In this document: piece by piece, positions 1-6,154 of the stretch
How the letters are laid out: the number at the start of each line of letters is the position of its first letter
Position numbering within the stretch: the first letter of the stretch is position 1
NCBI GenBank assembly: GCA_030602145.1
Contig: JAUWAH010000099.1
Span: forward strand, 1 to 7,813
Length of the DNA stretch: 7,813 nt
From: Desulfobulbus sp.
Lineage (GTDB): Bacteria; Desulfobacterota; Desulfobulbia; Desulfobulbales; Desulfobulbaceae
Direction: 5' to 3'
Translations under genes and position numbers: made by a program
Notes under the pieces: generated by a model
Told to the model about the DNA's origin: nothing
Database searches by the model: none
Seen by the model: the letters and a program-made list of their open reading frames with translations, nothing else

Positions 1-45
1 CGCCTCCATTTCTCAGTCCGGAGTGATCCGGCGATATTGTGAAAA

Positions 46-77
46 CCCCGCTTTCACCTGGAAAGCGGGGTTTTTTT
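46..77. terminator. Strong rho-independent terminator, probably bidirectional
   Basis: A perfect 10-bp inverted repeat, CCCCGCTTTC at 46-55 and GAAAGCGGGG at 61-70, encloses a 5-base loop. On the plus strand it is followed by seven T (71-77). On the minus strand it is followed by four T (complement of 42-45), so it could stop transcription from both sides. It lies just beyond the histidine kinase remnant on the minus strand and most likely ended the hydrogenase-kinase transcript. A small CCGGA/TCCGG inverted repeat with a GTGA loop sits at 18-31. Confidence 0.88.
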
Positions 78-96
78 GTTGGGTTGTCCGGTGCCC

Positions 97-1480
97 TTAT
101 GCCGCCGTCTCGCCGCCGGGTTTGTGGCAAATGTATGATAAAGGTCGAGCCAAGTCCTTCTTCTGATGTGACTTTGATATCCCCTCCATGTTTGTTCAAG
201 ATAACGTTGCGGGCAATTGCAAGTCCCTGCCCGGTCCCCTTGCCGACCTCTTTGGTGGTAAAAAACGGATCGAAAATTTTGTGGATGATCGCCTCGGGGA
301 TGCCGCAGCCATTGTCGTTTAACTCGATGGCAATGTGATGCTGCGCAGGGGTGGTCCTGATGACGATCTGTCCTTTCGGAGAGTTGGGCGACTTTTCCGG
401 CCTTTCTTTGATGGAGTGGGCCGCGTTGATGAGGAGATTCAAGATCACCTGGCCGATATCGTTCGGGTGACAGGGGACCAGGGGCAGGTCTTCGGCAAGG
501 ACAAGATCGACATCGGCGCAGTATTTCCATTCATTGCGAGATATTTCAACGGTCGTTTGTATTATCTTGTTGATATCAGATTGTTCTTTTTCCTTTGAGC
601 CAGGGTGTGAAAAATCCTTCATCGCCAGGACCAGCTTGCTGACTCTTTCGATACCATCATGGGTCTGGCGAATGGCTTGCGGAGAACCTCCTGGAGCAAA
701 TAGGCAAGATCAATCTCGTCAATACAGACATCAATCGAATTGATGTATGGCTGGCTACTTTCTTGCCGTGCAATTGCTTGGACGAGGGCCTGATAGTGCT
801 CCATCAGTTTGTTGAAATCAGCAAAGGCCTCCTCGATAAACGACAGGTTGGTGCCGATATATTGGATCGGAGTGTTGATCTCATGGGCAATTCCCGCCGC
901 AAGCTCTCCAACCGACTTCAACTTTTAAGCGTGGTGCAACTTTGTTTGCATCTGCTCTTTTTCCTTCTCCTCAAGCAGTCGCTTGGAAATATTGCGGACA
1001 ATCGAAAAAAAACCTCCCGTTGGCGTTGGTCTGGGAGATGTATTGCACGAATATTTCCACCGGCACTTCGACCCCGTTCTTTCTCTTGTGAGTCGTTTCG
1101 AGCAAGATGGATTCCTTCGGATCTGCGATGAGCGGGGCGAAAAATTCCGCCAGCCTGGCCGGAATGAATGTCGGGCCAAGGTCGGCGAAGGTCAATGAAG
1201 CCAGTTCCTCTTCCCTATAACCGGAATGGTTCACTCCGCCCTGGTTGACATAGGCGAAACGAAAGGTCTGCGGATCAAACATGAAGACACAGTCGCTGGT
1301 TTGGTCCAGGGTGCGCTTGAATCCTTCAAGATGAGCTACTGCCTCCTCGACGCGACGTTTTTCGATCTCCGTCTGTTCGAATTGCTGAATGACGAGGTCT
1401 GCCGTGAGTTCCGCTGCTTCGTGGAGGATCCGTATCTCGTTGCGGAGTAGTACGTTTTCTTTGAGCAGGTCGTTATCCAT
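97..1480 (-). pseudogene. PAS-domain sensor histidine kinase, broken by frameshifts and a nonsense codon
   Basis: Pieced together across frames this is a soluble sensor kinase of about 460 residues. It has an N-terminal coiled-coil-like stretch, one PAS domain (about 1325-985), an H-box AHEINTPIQYI (856-888), an N-box NLLINAAHSI (about 410-440), a G1 box DNGCGIP (about 298-317), an F-box FDPFFTTK and a G2 box GTGQGLAIA (about 215-270). The start is ATG 1480-1478, preceded by GGAG five bases upstream and overlapping the protease stop by 8 bases, so translation was probably coupled. Lesions seen: a T8 run (complement of 1005-1012) adds one base inside the PAS C-terminus; TAA at 925-927 stands where homologues have Gln before KLKSVGEL; a further frame change at about 683-690 lies between LLQEV and QAIRQTHDG. 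After the kinase core the frame stays open through the terminator to the window edge, while a TAA in a neighbouring frame at 97-99 probably marks the original end. No transmembrane segment is seen. Sensing hydrogen or redox state is only a guess from context. Confidence 0.85.
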
Positions 1481-1937
1481 TCGATCTCCGCATGCCGAGG
1501 AGCCGGTGGCCCATGATGGCGATTTCAATGCTCAAGGTGGCTGCCTCGTCAATCACCTCGCTGGTGCACAGCCCTTCCAGGCCAACGAGCGTAATCTCCT
1601 CCGGCAGCGTCCCCTCGCATACATGGGGGAGCACCGCCAACAGGTACGGCAAACCGGCCGAATGCCCGTAGACCGGGGCTGATGTCTGCCGCAGCAGGGT
1701 GTCCCGGTCAAGGACCACAATGGTGCCGGCTTCGGTGAAACCGGAGACTGCGTCGACAAACACCACCCGGCCGCCTCTCTCCAGCAGGGGGAGCAGGTTC
1801 AGTCCGGCAAGCCCGCCTTCGATGACCCTGACACCATCGGGAAGATCACGTGTCTGCAGCCTGTCGTACACGGCGAGACCCGCGGTATCCTCACATACCA
1901 GGCGATTACCGATGCACATGATCTGGTTCGTCGACAT
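1473..1937 (-). CDS. [NiFe]-hydrogenase maturation endopeptidase (HyaD/HybD/HycI family)
   Basis: This 154-residue protein is typical in size for the nickel-dependent endopeptidases that clip the C-terminal tail of the hydrogenase large subunit after the DPCxxCxxH motif, once the active site is assembled in the cytoplasm. Visible motifs are IGNRLVCEDTAG near the N-terminus with Asp17 at the metal-ligand position (Glu16 in HybD), the EGGLAGLNLL segment, VVFVDAVSG with Asp62, and YGHSAGLP with His92. These match the family's three metal ligands. The chosen ATG (1937-1935) has AGGTG close upstream; a GTG at 1943-1941, directly after the large-subunit stop, is an alternative start. The frame is uninterrupted, although the substrate gene next to it is only a stub and the kinase after it is broken. 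It may act on another hydrogenase in the genome or be a gene not yet decayed. I cannot choose among the HyaD, HybD and HycI subfamilies. Confidence 0.9.
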   Translation of the reverse strand: MSTNQIMCIGNRLVCEDTAGLAVYDRLQTRDLPDGVRVIEGGLAGLNLLPLLERGGRVVFVDAVSGFTEAGTIVVLDRDTLLRQTSAPVYGHSAGLPYLLAVLPHVCEGTLPEEITLVGLEGLCTSEVIDEAATLSIEIAIMGHRLLGMRRSNG

Positions 1938-1943
1938 GGGCAC

Positions 1944-2297
1944 CTAATTTTTCCGATTCTTTTTCACCGTATGAACCGCGCACACCATGCACGGATCAAA
2001 GGAGCGCACCACATGCCCCGCCTCCATGGGGTTGTCGGGATCCTTGACCGGGGTGCCGATCAGCGCCTGCTCCCAAGCGCCGGGGTTGCCCCGGCTATCT
2101 TTGGGCGAGCCGTTCCAGGCTGTCGGGGTGATGATCTGGTAGTGGGCGATGGTGTTGTCGATGATCTTCACCCAGTGACCCAGCGCGCCACGGGCTGCAT
2201 GGATGAGGCCTACACTCTCGCGATTGGGTATCGCATCGACCTTGGTTGAGAAAGTAGTCCCTGTTCGCTGCGACCAGATCATGAAAGGCTGCCCCAT
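1944..2297 (-). pseudogene. [NiFe]-hydrogenase large subunit, C-terminal fragment
   Basis: The 117 codons encode the end of a hydrogenase catalytic subunit. Recognisable family segments are HAARGALGHWVKI, YQIITPTAWNGSPKD, EQALIGTPVKDP and finally SFDPCMVCAVH (1971-1997), which carries the two cysteines that bind the Ni-Fe centre. The 8-residue tail after His would be removed by the protease encoded immediately downstream; it is shorter than most such tails. Full-length large subunits are roughly 450-600 residues, so about three quarters are missing, including the N-terminal RxCGxC motif. The frame stays open upstream to a TGA at 2367-2369, but beyond about 2240 I no longer recognise hydrogenase sequence. 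The gene appears truncated next to an AT-rich, repeat-bearing segment, so it cannot make a working enzyme from this locus. The small subunit is not in the window. Confidence 0.88.
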
Positions 2298-2416
2298 TGG
2301 CGATCGTTTCCGATAGATCCTGTAACCGCTAGAAATGTCGGTATGTTTGATGGAATCGCAAAAAGTTCAAAACAACGAACCTCTTGCAAAATGAAACGTT
2401 GATGAGTTTTATTTTC

Positions 2417-2493
2417 ATTCCCGCGGAGGTGGGAATCCAGAACTCTTTGATTCTTCCAAGAAGTGGAATCCCGATGAAGGCCTCAGGAATGAC
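2417..2493. repeat. Pair of inverted dRS3-like ATTCCC...GGGAAT palindromes
   Basis: The left unit is an 8-bp hairpin, ATTCCCGC (2417-2424) with GTGGGAAT (2429-2436), followed by CCAG. The right unit, read on the minus strand from 2493 to about 2464, starts GTCATTCCTGAGG and ends CGGGATTCC, so it is a degenerate copy in the opposite orientation. Such palindromes are scattered in many bacterial genomes (dRS3 in Neisseria is the named example) and often create small false ORFs, as here at 2329-2511. The segment is AT-richer than its neighbours and lies close to the point where hydrogenase homology stops. Confidence 0.7.
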
Positions 2494-2494
2494 A

Positions 2495-2518
2495 GAGCCG
2501 TCTTTTGGCAAAAGGCTC
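2495..2518. repeat. Imperfect hairpin between repeat units
   Basis: GAGCC (2495-2499) pairs with GGCTC (2514-2518), and inside it TTTT pairs with AAAA around a GGC loop, with a small GTC bulge. No T-run follows on either strand, so it is not a standard terminator. It lies between the paired palindromes and the third copy and is probably part of the same repeat cluster. Confidence 0.45.
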
Positions 2519-2522
2519 CACC

Positions 2523-2546
2523 GTCACTCCCGCGCAGGCGGGAGTC
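2523..2546. repeat. Third dRS3-like palindrome
   Basis: A perfect 8-bp hairpin, ACTCCCGC (2526-2533) and GCGGGAGT (2538-2545), has a GCAG loop and is preceded by GTC. It differs from the copy at 2417-2436 by paired changes (ATTCCC/GGGAAT to ACTCCC/GGGAGT) that keep the stem. This compensatory pattern supports a structured repeat unit rather than chance. Confidence 0.65.
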
Positions 2547-3032
2547 AATAAGCATATGAAAGCACCAGATTCCCGCCACAGCCTATCCCCGTAAGTTCAG
2601 GACAAAACGATCACCTGAAACCGTGGGCGTTCGTCCGTGCGCTCAATTGTGCCGCTCGAGGCGACAACGCGCCATTCTTTCGATAATGTTGCTTCCAAGC
2701 TATGTGGTTTTTTTAGTGAAGTCAAGCCGCAAGCCGACCGGGTGAGCGGGCGGGGGATTGAAAGGGTGGGCGGCGGCCTGACAGGTGGCGAGGGTTGTCT
2801 TCTCGTCCTCAGTCGGCGCTGGTATCCGTCAGACCTCGATTGAAGCGTTTCGGTTGGTACCTCTGTGTTGTGTTTGATTTCGATTTCGTTATTGCGTTCG
2901 CAAAAAAAGCCGATCCCTGGTATGTTGAGCGCCGCCTGGTATGGCGGCCGGCACGGATCCAACCAGCCCCTCCGCCGGGGATGCCCCGGGCCAGTCTGTC
3001 TTCCCTTTCCGATGTGCGTTGACGAACAAGCC
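2547..3032. other. Gene-poor stretch with no recognised coding sequence
   Basis: About 490 bases separate the repeat cluster from the DUF4407 gene. Two overlapping frames are open here: a plus-strand GTG frame of 68 codons (2637-2843) and a minus-strand frame of 150 codons (2597-3049). I recognise neither product, neither has a clear ribosome binding site, and they contradict each other. A T7 run occurs at 2708-2714 without a strong hairpin before it. The promoter of the downstream cluster is expected here, but I see no convincing -35/-10 pair and no sigma-54 element. The stretch may be a decayed gene or a regulatory leader. Confidence 0.5.
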
Positions 3033-4601
3033 ATGAGTCTCAAAACCAATATCGATCAGTTCAAACAGTGGGCGCACCAGCCGACCCACGCCTTCGGCCT
3101 CGGCGGCAGAAGCGTATCTCTGCTCTACTGGCTGGCCGGCGCACGCAAGGCCACGCTCGACCATGTGCCGGAAAGCGAGCGCGAGCGCATCGCCGTCATC
3201 GGCTCCTCGGTCATGATTCCGACCCTGCTCGCGTTCTTCGACATGTATCTCTATGCCTCCAGCCGGTTTCAGACGCCGCGGCCGATTCTGACCCTGTTCA
3301 TCGCCCTGATGTGGGCCTTTGTCATCCTGGATGTCGACCGCATCCTGCTGGCCACCTACCGTCCATTCCAGCCTATGCGACGTAAGGTGGTCCAGGTCTG
3401 CTTCCGTGTCGGGCTGGCCGCGGTGATCAGTGTGGCCATCGCCTTTCCCTTCTGCCTCGATCAGTATCGGGGGGCGATCGGGGAACGGCTGCAGGGTGAG
3501 TACCGCGCCCGACTCCACAGCCTGATGATCACGGAGCGAACCGAACGGGAGGCGATGGCCGGCCGGGATGCGGCGGTGCTCGCCGACCTGCGGGGGCGGC
3601 TGGACAAGGAGTTGGCCGCCGGACCGGTGGATCCGCACCTGTTTGTCGAGGAGTTGGCCGCGCATACTGTCCGTGGCCGGGAAGACACCACCCGGGAGTA
3701 CAAACGCCAGTTGGATCAGGAGGCGGCGACGGCCCTGGGCGAGTGGCAGGCCATCTCGGCGCAGATGCGGGAGGTGGAGCAGGATCTCAAGGCCGAGGAA
3801 TGGGGCCGGCTGCCCGTTGAGCGGGGCGGTACCGGCAAGTCCGGTCAGGGGGCCAAGCACAAGGAACTGGCGAGGAACCTGGAGATGCTCGCCAAGACGG
3901 AGCAGGCCGCCCGGCAGCGTTATGAAGGGCTGGTGGCCCGTTCAGCCGCCATCCAGCCGGCCGCGCCACCGAAGGATGTCCTCTCTACCCTGCCTCCGGA
4001 ACGACAGGCCGCCTTGCAGGCAGAAGCCACGGGGCGGGCTGAACGGATCGACAGACTTGTCCAGGCGGTGGCCAAGGCCGAGGCCGACCAGGCCGAGCAT
4101 CTCGCCGCCCACAAACTGCGTTTCGACCCGCAGCTCAAAAGCTACCGGGACAAGATCGAGGGGCGGTTTGATCCCATGGAGGAGACCATCGGGCTGTTCA
4201 AGGTGATCTTCGTGCCCGAGTCCGGGGGCGACGGACCGGATTCCCCGGTCAACCGGTACAAATGGATAGCGGCGCTTTTCCAGTTCAGCATCGTTTTCGG
4301 GACCCTGTTCCTGCTCGATCTGATCGCCATTCTTTCCAAGGTCATGTCCCGGCCCGGGCCGTACGATGTTTTGGTCGAGTTTCCCGAACTGGTCGCCGGC
4401 CGCAACCTGGAGGCGCTCAGGCAGGATTACCCCCGCCATGCGACGGCGTGGGCGGAAGGGGGGGCACCGGCCTCTGCGCCCTCGGCGGACCGGAGGCGCG
4501 TCGATCTTCGGGATACCGGCGAAATGGCCCGGCTGCTGCTGAGCGCCCATCTTCCCCCAGGGGGATCGGACCATGAACCCAAGCCGCCCGCGAAGGGTTG
4601 A
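3033..4601 (+). CDS. DUF4407-type membrane protein with central coiled coil
   Basis: The protein has 522 residues from ATG 3033. A conserved N-terminal block with LYWLAGARKATLDHVPESER (about 31-50) leads into hydrophobic segments at about 54-76, 84-104 and 123-142. A long charged, alanine- and glutamate-rich region (about 150-385) follows and is likely coiled coil, then a fourth membrane segment (about 411-436) and a soluble proline- and charge-rich tail. This order, including VILDVDRILLATYRP after the second helix, fits the DUF4407 family, whose function is unknown to me. The start is uncertain: neither ATG 3033 nor an in-frame ATG 3012 has a clear Shine-Dalgarno sequence, and the frame is open back to 2865, but the upstream residues look unlike protein and ATG 3033 fits the family start. 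It is the first gene of a probable three-gene cluster, with 63 bases to the next start and no terminator between. Confidence 0.82.
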   Translation: MSLKTNIDQFKQWAHQPTHAFGLGGRSVSLLYWLAGARKATLDHVPESERERIAVIGSSVMIPTLLAFFDMYLYASSRFQTPRPILTLFIALMWAFVILDVDRILLATYRPFQPMRRKVVQVCFRVGLAAVISVAIAFPFCLDQYRGAIGERLQGEYRARLHSLMITERTEREAMAGRDAAVLADLRGRLDKELAAGPVDPHLFVEELAAHTVRGREDTTREYKRQLDQEAATALGEWQAISAQMREVEQDLKAEEWGRLPVERGGTGKSGQGAKHKELARNLEMLAKTEQAARQRYEGLVARSAAIQPAAPPKDVLSTLPPERQAALQAEATGRAERIDRLVQAVAKAEADQAEHLAAHKLRFDPQLKSYRDKIEGRFDPMEETIGLFKVIFVPESGGDGPDSPVNRYKWIAALFQFSIVFGTLFLLDLIAILSKVMSRPGPYDVLVEFPELVAGRNLEALRQDYPRHATAWAEGGAPASAPSADRRRVDLRDTGEMARLLLSAHLPPGGSDHEPKPPAKG

Positions 4602-4651
4602 AGGGACCCGAGCCGCCGGTTTGCCGGGTAATACCACCAGAATCACATGCC

Positions 4652-4661
4652 GGAGAAGGAA
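4652..4661 (+). promoter_or_regulatory. Ribosome binding site deciding the start at 4665
   Basis: GGAGAAGGAA offers two overlapping Shine-Dalgarno matches, GGAG and AAGGA, nine and four bases before ATG 4665. It lies inside the reading frame that would begin at ATG 4647 and argues for the internal start. Confidence 0.6.
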
Positions 4662-4664
4662 CCT

Positions 4665-5417
4665 ATGGAGCAGGCCGTCCCAGGGATGCAGGGCGCAGAA
4701 CCGTTGAGCCGCGAGGCGCTTGCCGTCCTGTTTGAGCCGGCCAATTTCCGGGCCTTCCAGAAAACGGGATGCATGTCCCATTACTGGGCACCGCTCATCG
4801 GGGCCTTTGCCGGAGCGCGGCGAAACGAGATCTTCTTCCTCACCCCGCATGATGTGGGCATGCAGGCCGGTATCTTGGTTTTTCGATTCAATGCACCGGG
4901 GGATCGCGCCGCTGGCCCGCAGCCGGCCGGACGAATCGTGCCGGTGCATCCGGTGCTCGTGCAGCTCGGCCTGTTGGACTTTATCAACCAGCGTCGACGG
5001 ACCCACCCGGACGAGCGGCTCTTCTCCGAGTACAAGGCCGGCCGGGAGCAGGCCGGGGTGCCCTTTTCGCGGGCCTTCGTGCAGTGGGTCAAGGCCACGG
5101 CGGCTCGTCTGCCGGACGACCGCAAGCATCTCCTGCCGGACGATGTCCACTTTCCCTCCCTTCGCGCCCTGTTCCTCGCCGAGGCCGCCAAAGCCGGGAT
5201 GAGCGAGCAAGCCCTGCTGACCATGGGAGCGATCGGTGGTGACGGCCCGGTCGGCGGTCCGCCGCAAGGCGACGATCTGGCGCTTGCCGAAACCCTGATA
5301 CGCCAGGTCGATGTGGCGTCCCGTTTCCCGACCCTGTATCGATACGACGAGCTGATGCGGTCCTCCGCCGATTCCCCTTCCACCCCTTCGCCCAGCCATG
5401 CCCCCGGCCCTGTTTGA
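4665..5417 (+). CDS. Tyrosine-recombinase-like protein lacking key catalytic residues
   Basis: This 250-residue protein resembles only the catalytic half of phage-type integrases. HYWAPLIGAFAGARRNEI (about 39-56) matches the box I region with its Arg at about 52. IVPVHPVLVQLGLLDFI (about 91-107) matches the conserved strand and helix that follow the catalytic Lys loop. VHFPSLRALF (161-170) corresponds to the HxLRH box II, where the Arg (167) is kept but the two His positions read Pro and Ala. I find no Lys in the expected loop and no GHxxxxTxxxY motif; tyrosines at 225 and 227 are not in a convincing context. There is no N-terminal core-binding domain. Strand-exchange activity therefore looks lost, and the protein may instead bind DNA or a partner. 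The start at 4665 is chosen because GGAGAAGGAA lies immediately upstream, whereas ATG 4647 has no such site. The C-terminal tail is rich in Ser and Pro and overlaps the next gene. Confidence 0.7.
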   Translation: MEQAVPGMQGAEPLSREALAVLFEPANFRAFQKTGCMSHYWAPLIGAFAGARRNEIFFLTPHDVGMQAGILVFRFNAPGDRAAGPQPAGRIVPVHPVLVQLGLLDFINQRRRTHPDERLFSEYKAGREQAGVPFSRAFVQWVKATAARLPDDRKHLLPDDVHFPSLRALFLAEAAKAGMSEQALLTMGAIGGDGPVGGPPQGDDLALAETLIRQVDVASRFPTLYRYDELMRSSADSPSTPSPSHAPGPV

Positions 5418-6075
5418 CACCTGGACGGATCAGTACGACCGGTGGTTCACCACCCCGACCGGCCGGCTGGTCTACCGGTACGAATCCGCCCTGCTGCTGG
5501 AGCTGCTCGATCCCCGGCCGGGCGAACTGATCCTCGACGTGGGCTGCGGGACCGGTCTGTTCACCCGGGAGATCCTGAACCGTGGGGCCACGGTGGTCGG
5601 CATCGATCTGTCGATCCCCATGCTGACCAGGGCCATCGTCCGCTCGGATACGGCCCGGTTCACCGGCCTCTGCGCCGACATGTGCGCCTTGCCCTTTGGC
5701 GATGCGTGCTTTGACAGGGTCTATTCGATGACCGCCATCGAGTTCGTGGCCGAGGCGGACAGGGCCGTGGCCGAGTTCGACCGGGTGACGTGCCGGGGCG
5801 GCTGCATAGTGGTCACCACCCTCAACAGCCTCAGCCCCTGGGCCACGCGGCGCAAGCAGACAGCCCGGCAGAAGGGCCACTCCCTCTTTGCGGAGGCCCG
5901 GTTCAGGTCTCCCGAGGAGATGCGTGCCATGGTGCCGGCCGATTGTCTGTGCGCCACCGCCGTCCATTTCCGCCAAGATGATCCCGTCTCCCAGATCCCC
6001 GAACTGGAGCGCAGGGGCGCGGAACAAGGGTCACCGGCCGGCGCCTTGCTCGCTGTCCGCTGGCTCAAGGGCTGA
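5398..6075 (+). CDS. Class I SAM-dependent methyltransferase (Methyltransf_11-like)
   Basis: The 225-residue protein has a Rossmann-fold methyltransferase core. Motif I is LILDVGCGTGLF (about 44-55), which binds S-adenosylmethionine. VVGIDLS with Asp70 is the acidic residue at the end of strand 2 that contacts the ribose. ALPFGDACFDRVYSMTAIEFV is the motif around strand 4, followed by a GGCIVVTTLN strand. The N-terminal FDTWTDQYDRWF resembles the opening of small-molecule methyltransferases of the UbiE/Methyltransf_11 type. The substrate cannot be told from sequence. No ribosome binding site is evident at ATG 5398, and the gene overlaps the recombinase-like gene by 20 bases, so translation is probably coupled. 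It closes the plus-strand cluster; the next 79 bases lead to the convergent kinase gene without a clear terminator. Confidence 0.88.
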   Translation: MPPALFDTWTDQYDRWFTTPTGRLVYRYESALLLELLDPRPGELILDVGCGTGLFTREILNRGATVVGIDLSIPMLTRAIVRSDTARFTGLCADMCALPFGDACFDRVYSMTAIEFVAEADRAVAEFDRVTCRGGCIVVTTLNSLSPWATRRKQTARQKGHSLFAEARFRSPEEMRAMVPADCLCATAVHFRQDDPVSQIPELERRGAEQGSPAGALLAVRWLKG

Positions 6076-6154
6076 CAGGGTCCGCCTCGGAGGATGCGCC
6101 GACCACCGCCGTGATCGGAACATGCCTCATCATCACGCTGCACCGCGTCCTGCT

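Noticed and set aside
2250..2320. Alternative minus-strand frame reading SETIANGAAFHDLVAANRDYF upstream of the hydrogenase fragment
   Set aside because: It reads plausibly as protein, but I could not match it to hydrogenase or any other family, so a frameshift there is not claimed.
2329..2511. Minus-strand open frame of 60 codons
   Set aside because: It is the translation of the palindromic repeat (reading ...FWIPTSAGM...), a well-known kind of spurious ORF.
2637..2843. Plus-strand GTG frame of 68 codons
   Set aside because: The product is not recognised and the start is weak. It is mentioned only in the description of the gene-poor stretch.
2865..3032. N-terminal extension of the DUF4407 protein by up to 56 residues
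   Set aside because: The added residues are irregular and cysteine/proline-rich, and the family-like sequence begins near the ATG at 3033.
2597..3049. Minus-strand open frame of 150 codons
   Set aside because: No recognisable domain and no ribosome binding site. It overlaps the start of the DUF4407 gene and conflicts with a plus-strand frame of similar quality.
2889..3860. Minus-strand open frame of 323 codons
   Set aside because: Antisense shadow of the DUF4407 gene with no domain.
3942..5420. Minus-strand open frame of 492 codons opposite the DUF4407 and recombinase-like genes
   Set aside because: Long antisense frames are expected in GC-rich genes. The translation shows low-complexity Arg/Gly/His-rich sequence without domains, while the plus strand shows clear family motifs.
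5089..6027. Minus-strand open frame of 312 codons
   Set aside because: Antisense shadow of the methyltransferase, whose motif I and Asp70 are unmistakable on the plus strand.
6110..6137. CGTGAT/ATCACG inverted repeat between the convergent genes
   Set aside because: Only 6 bp of stem with a 16-base loop and no T-run, so not supported as a terminator.
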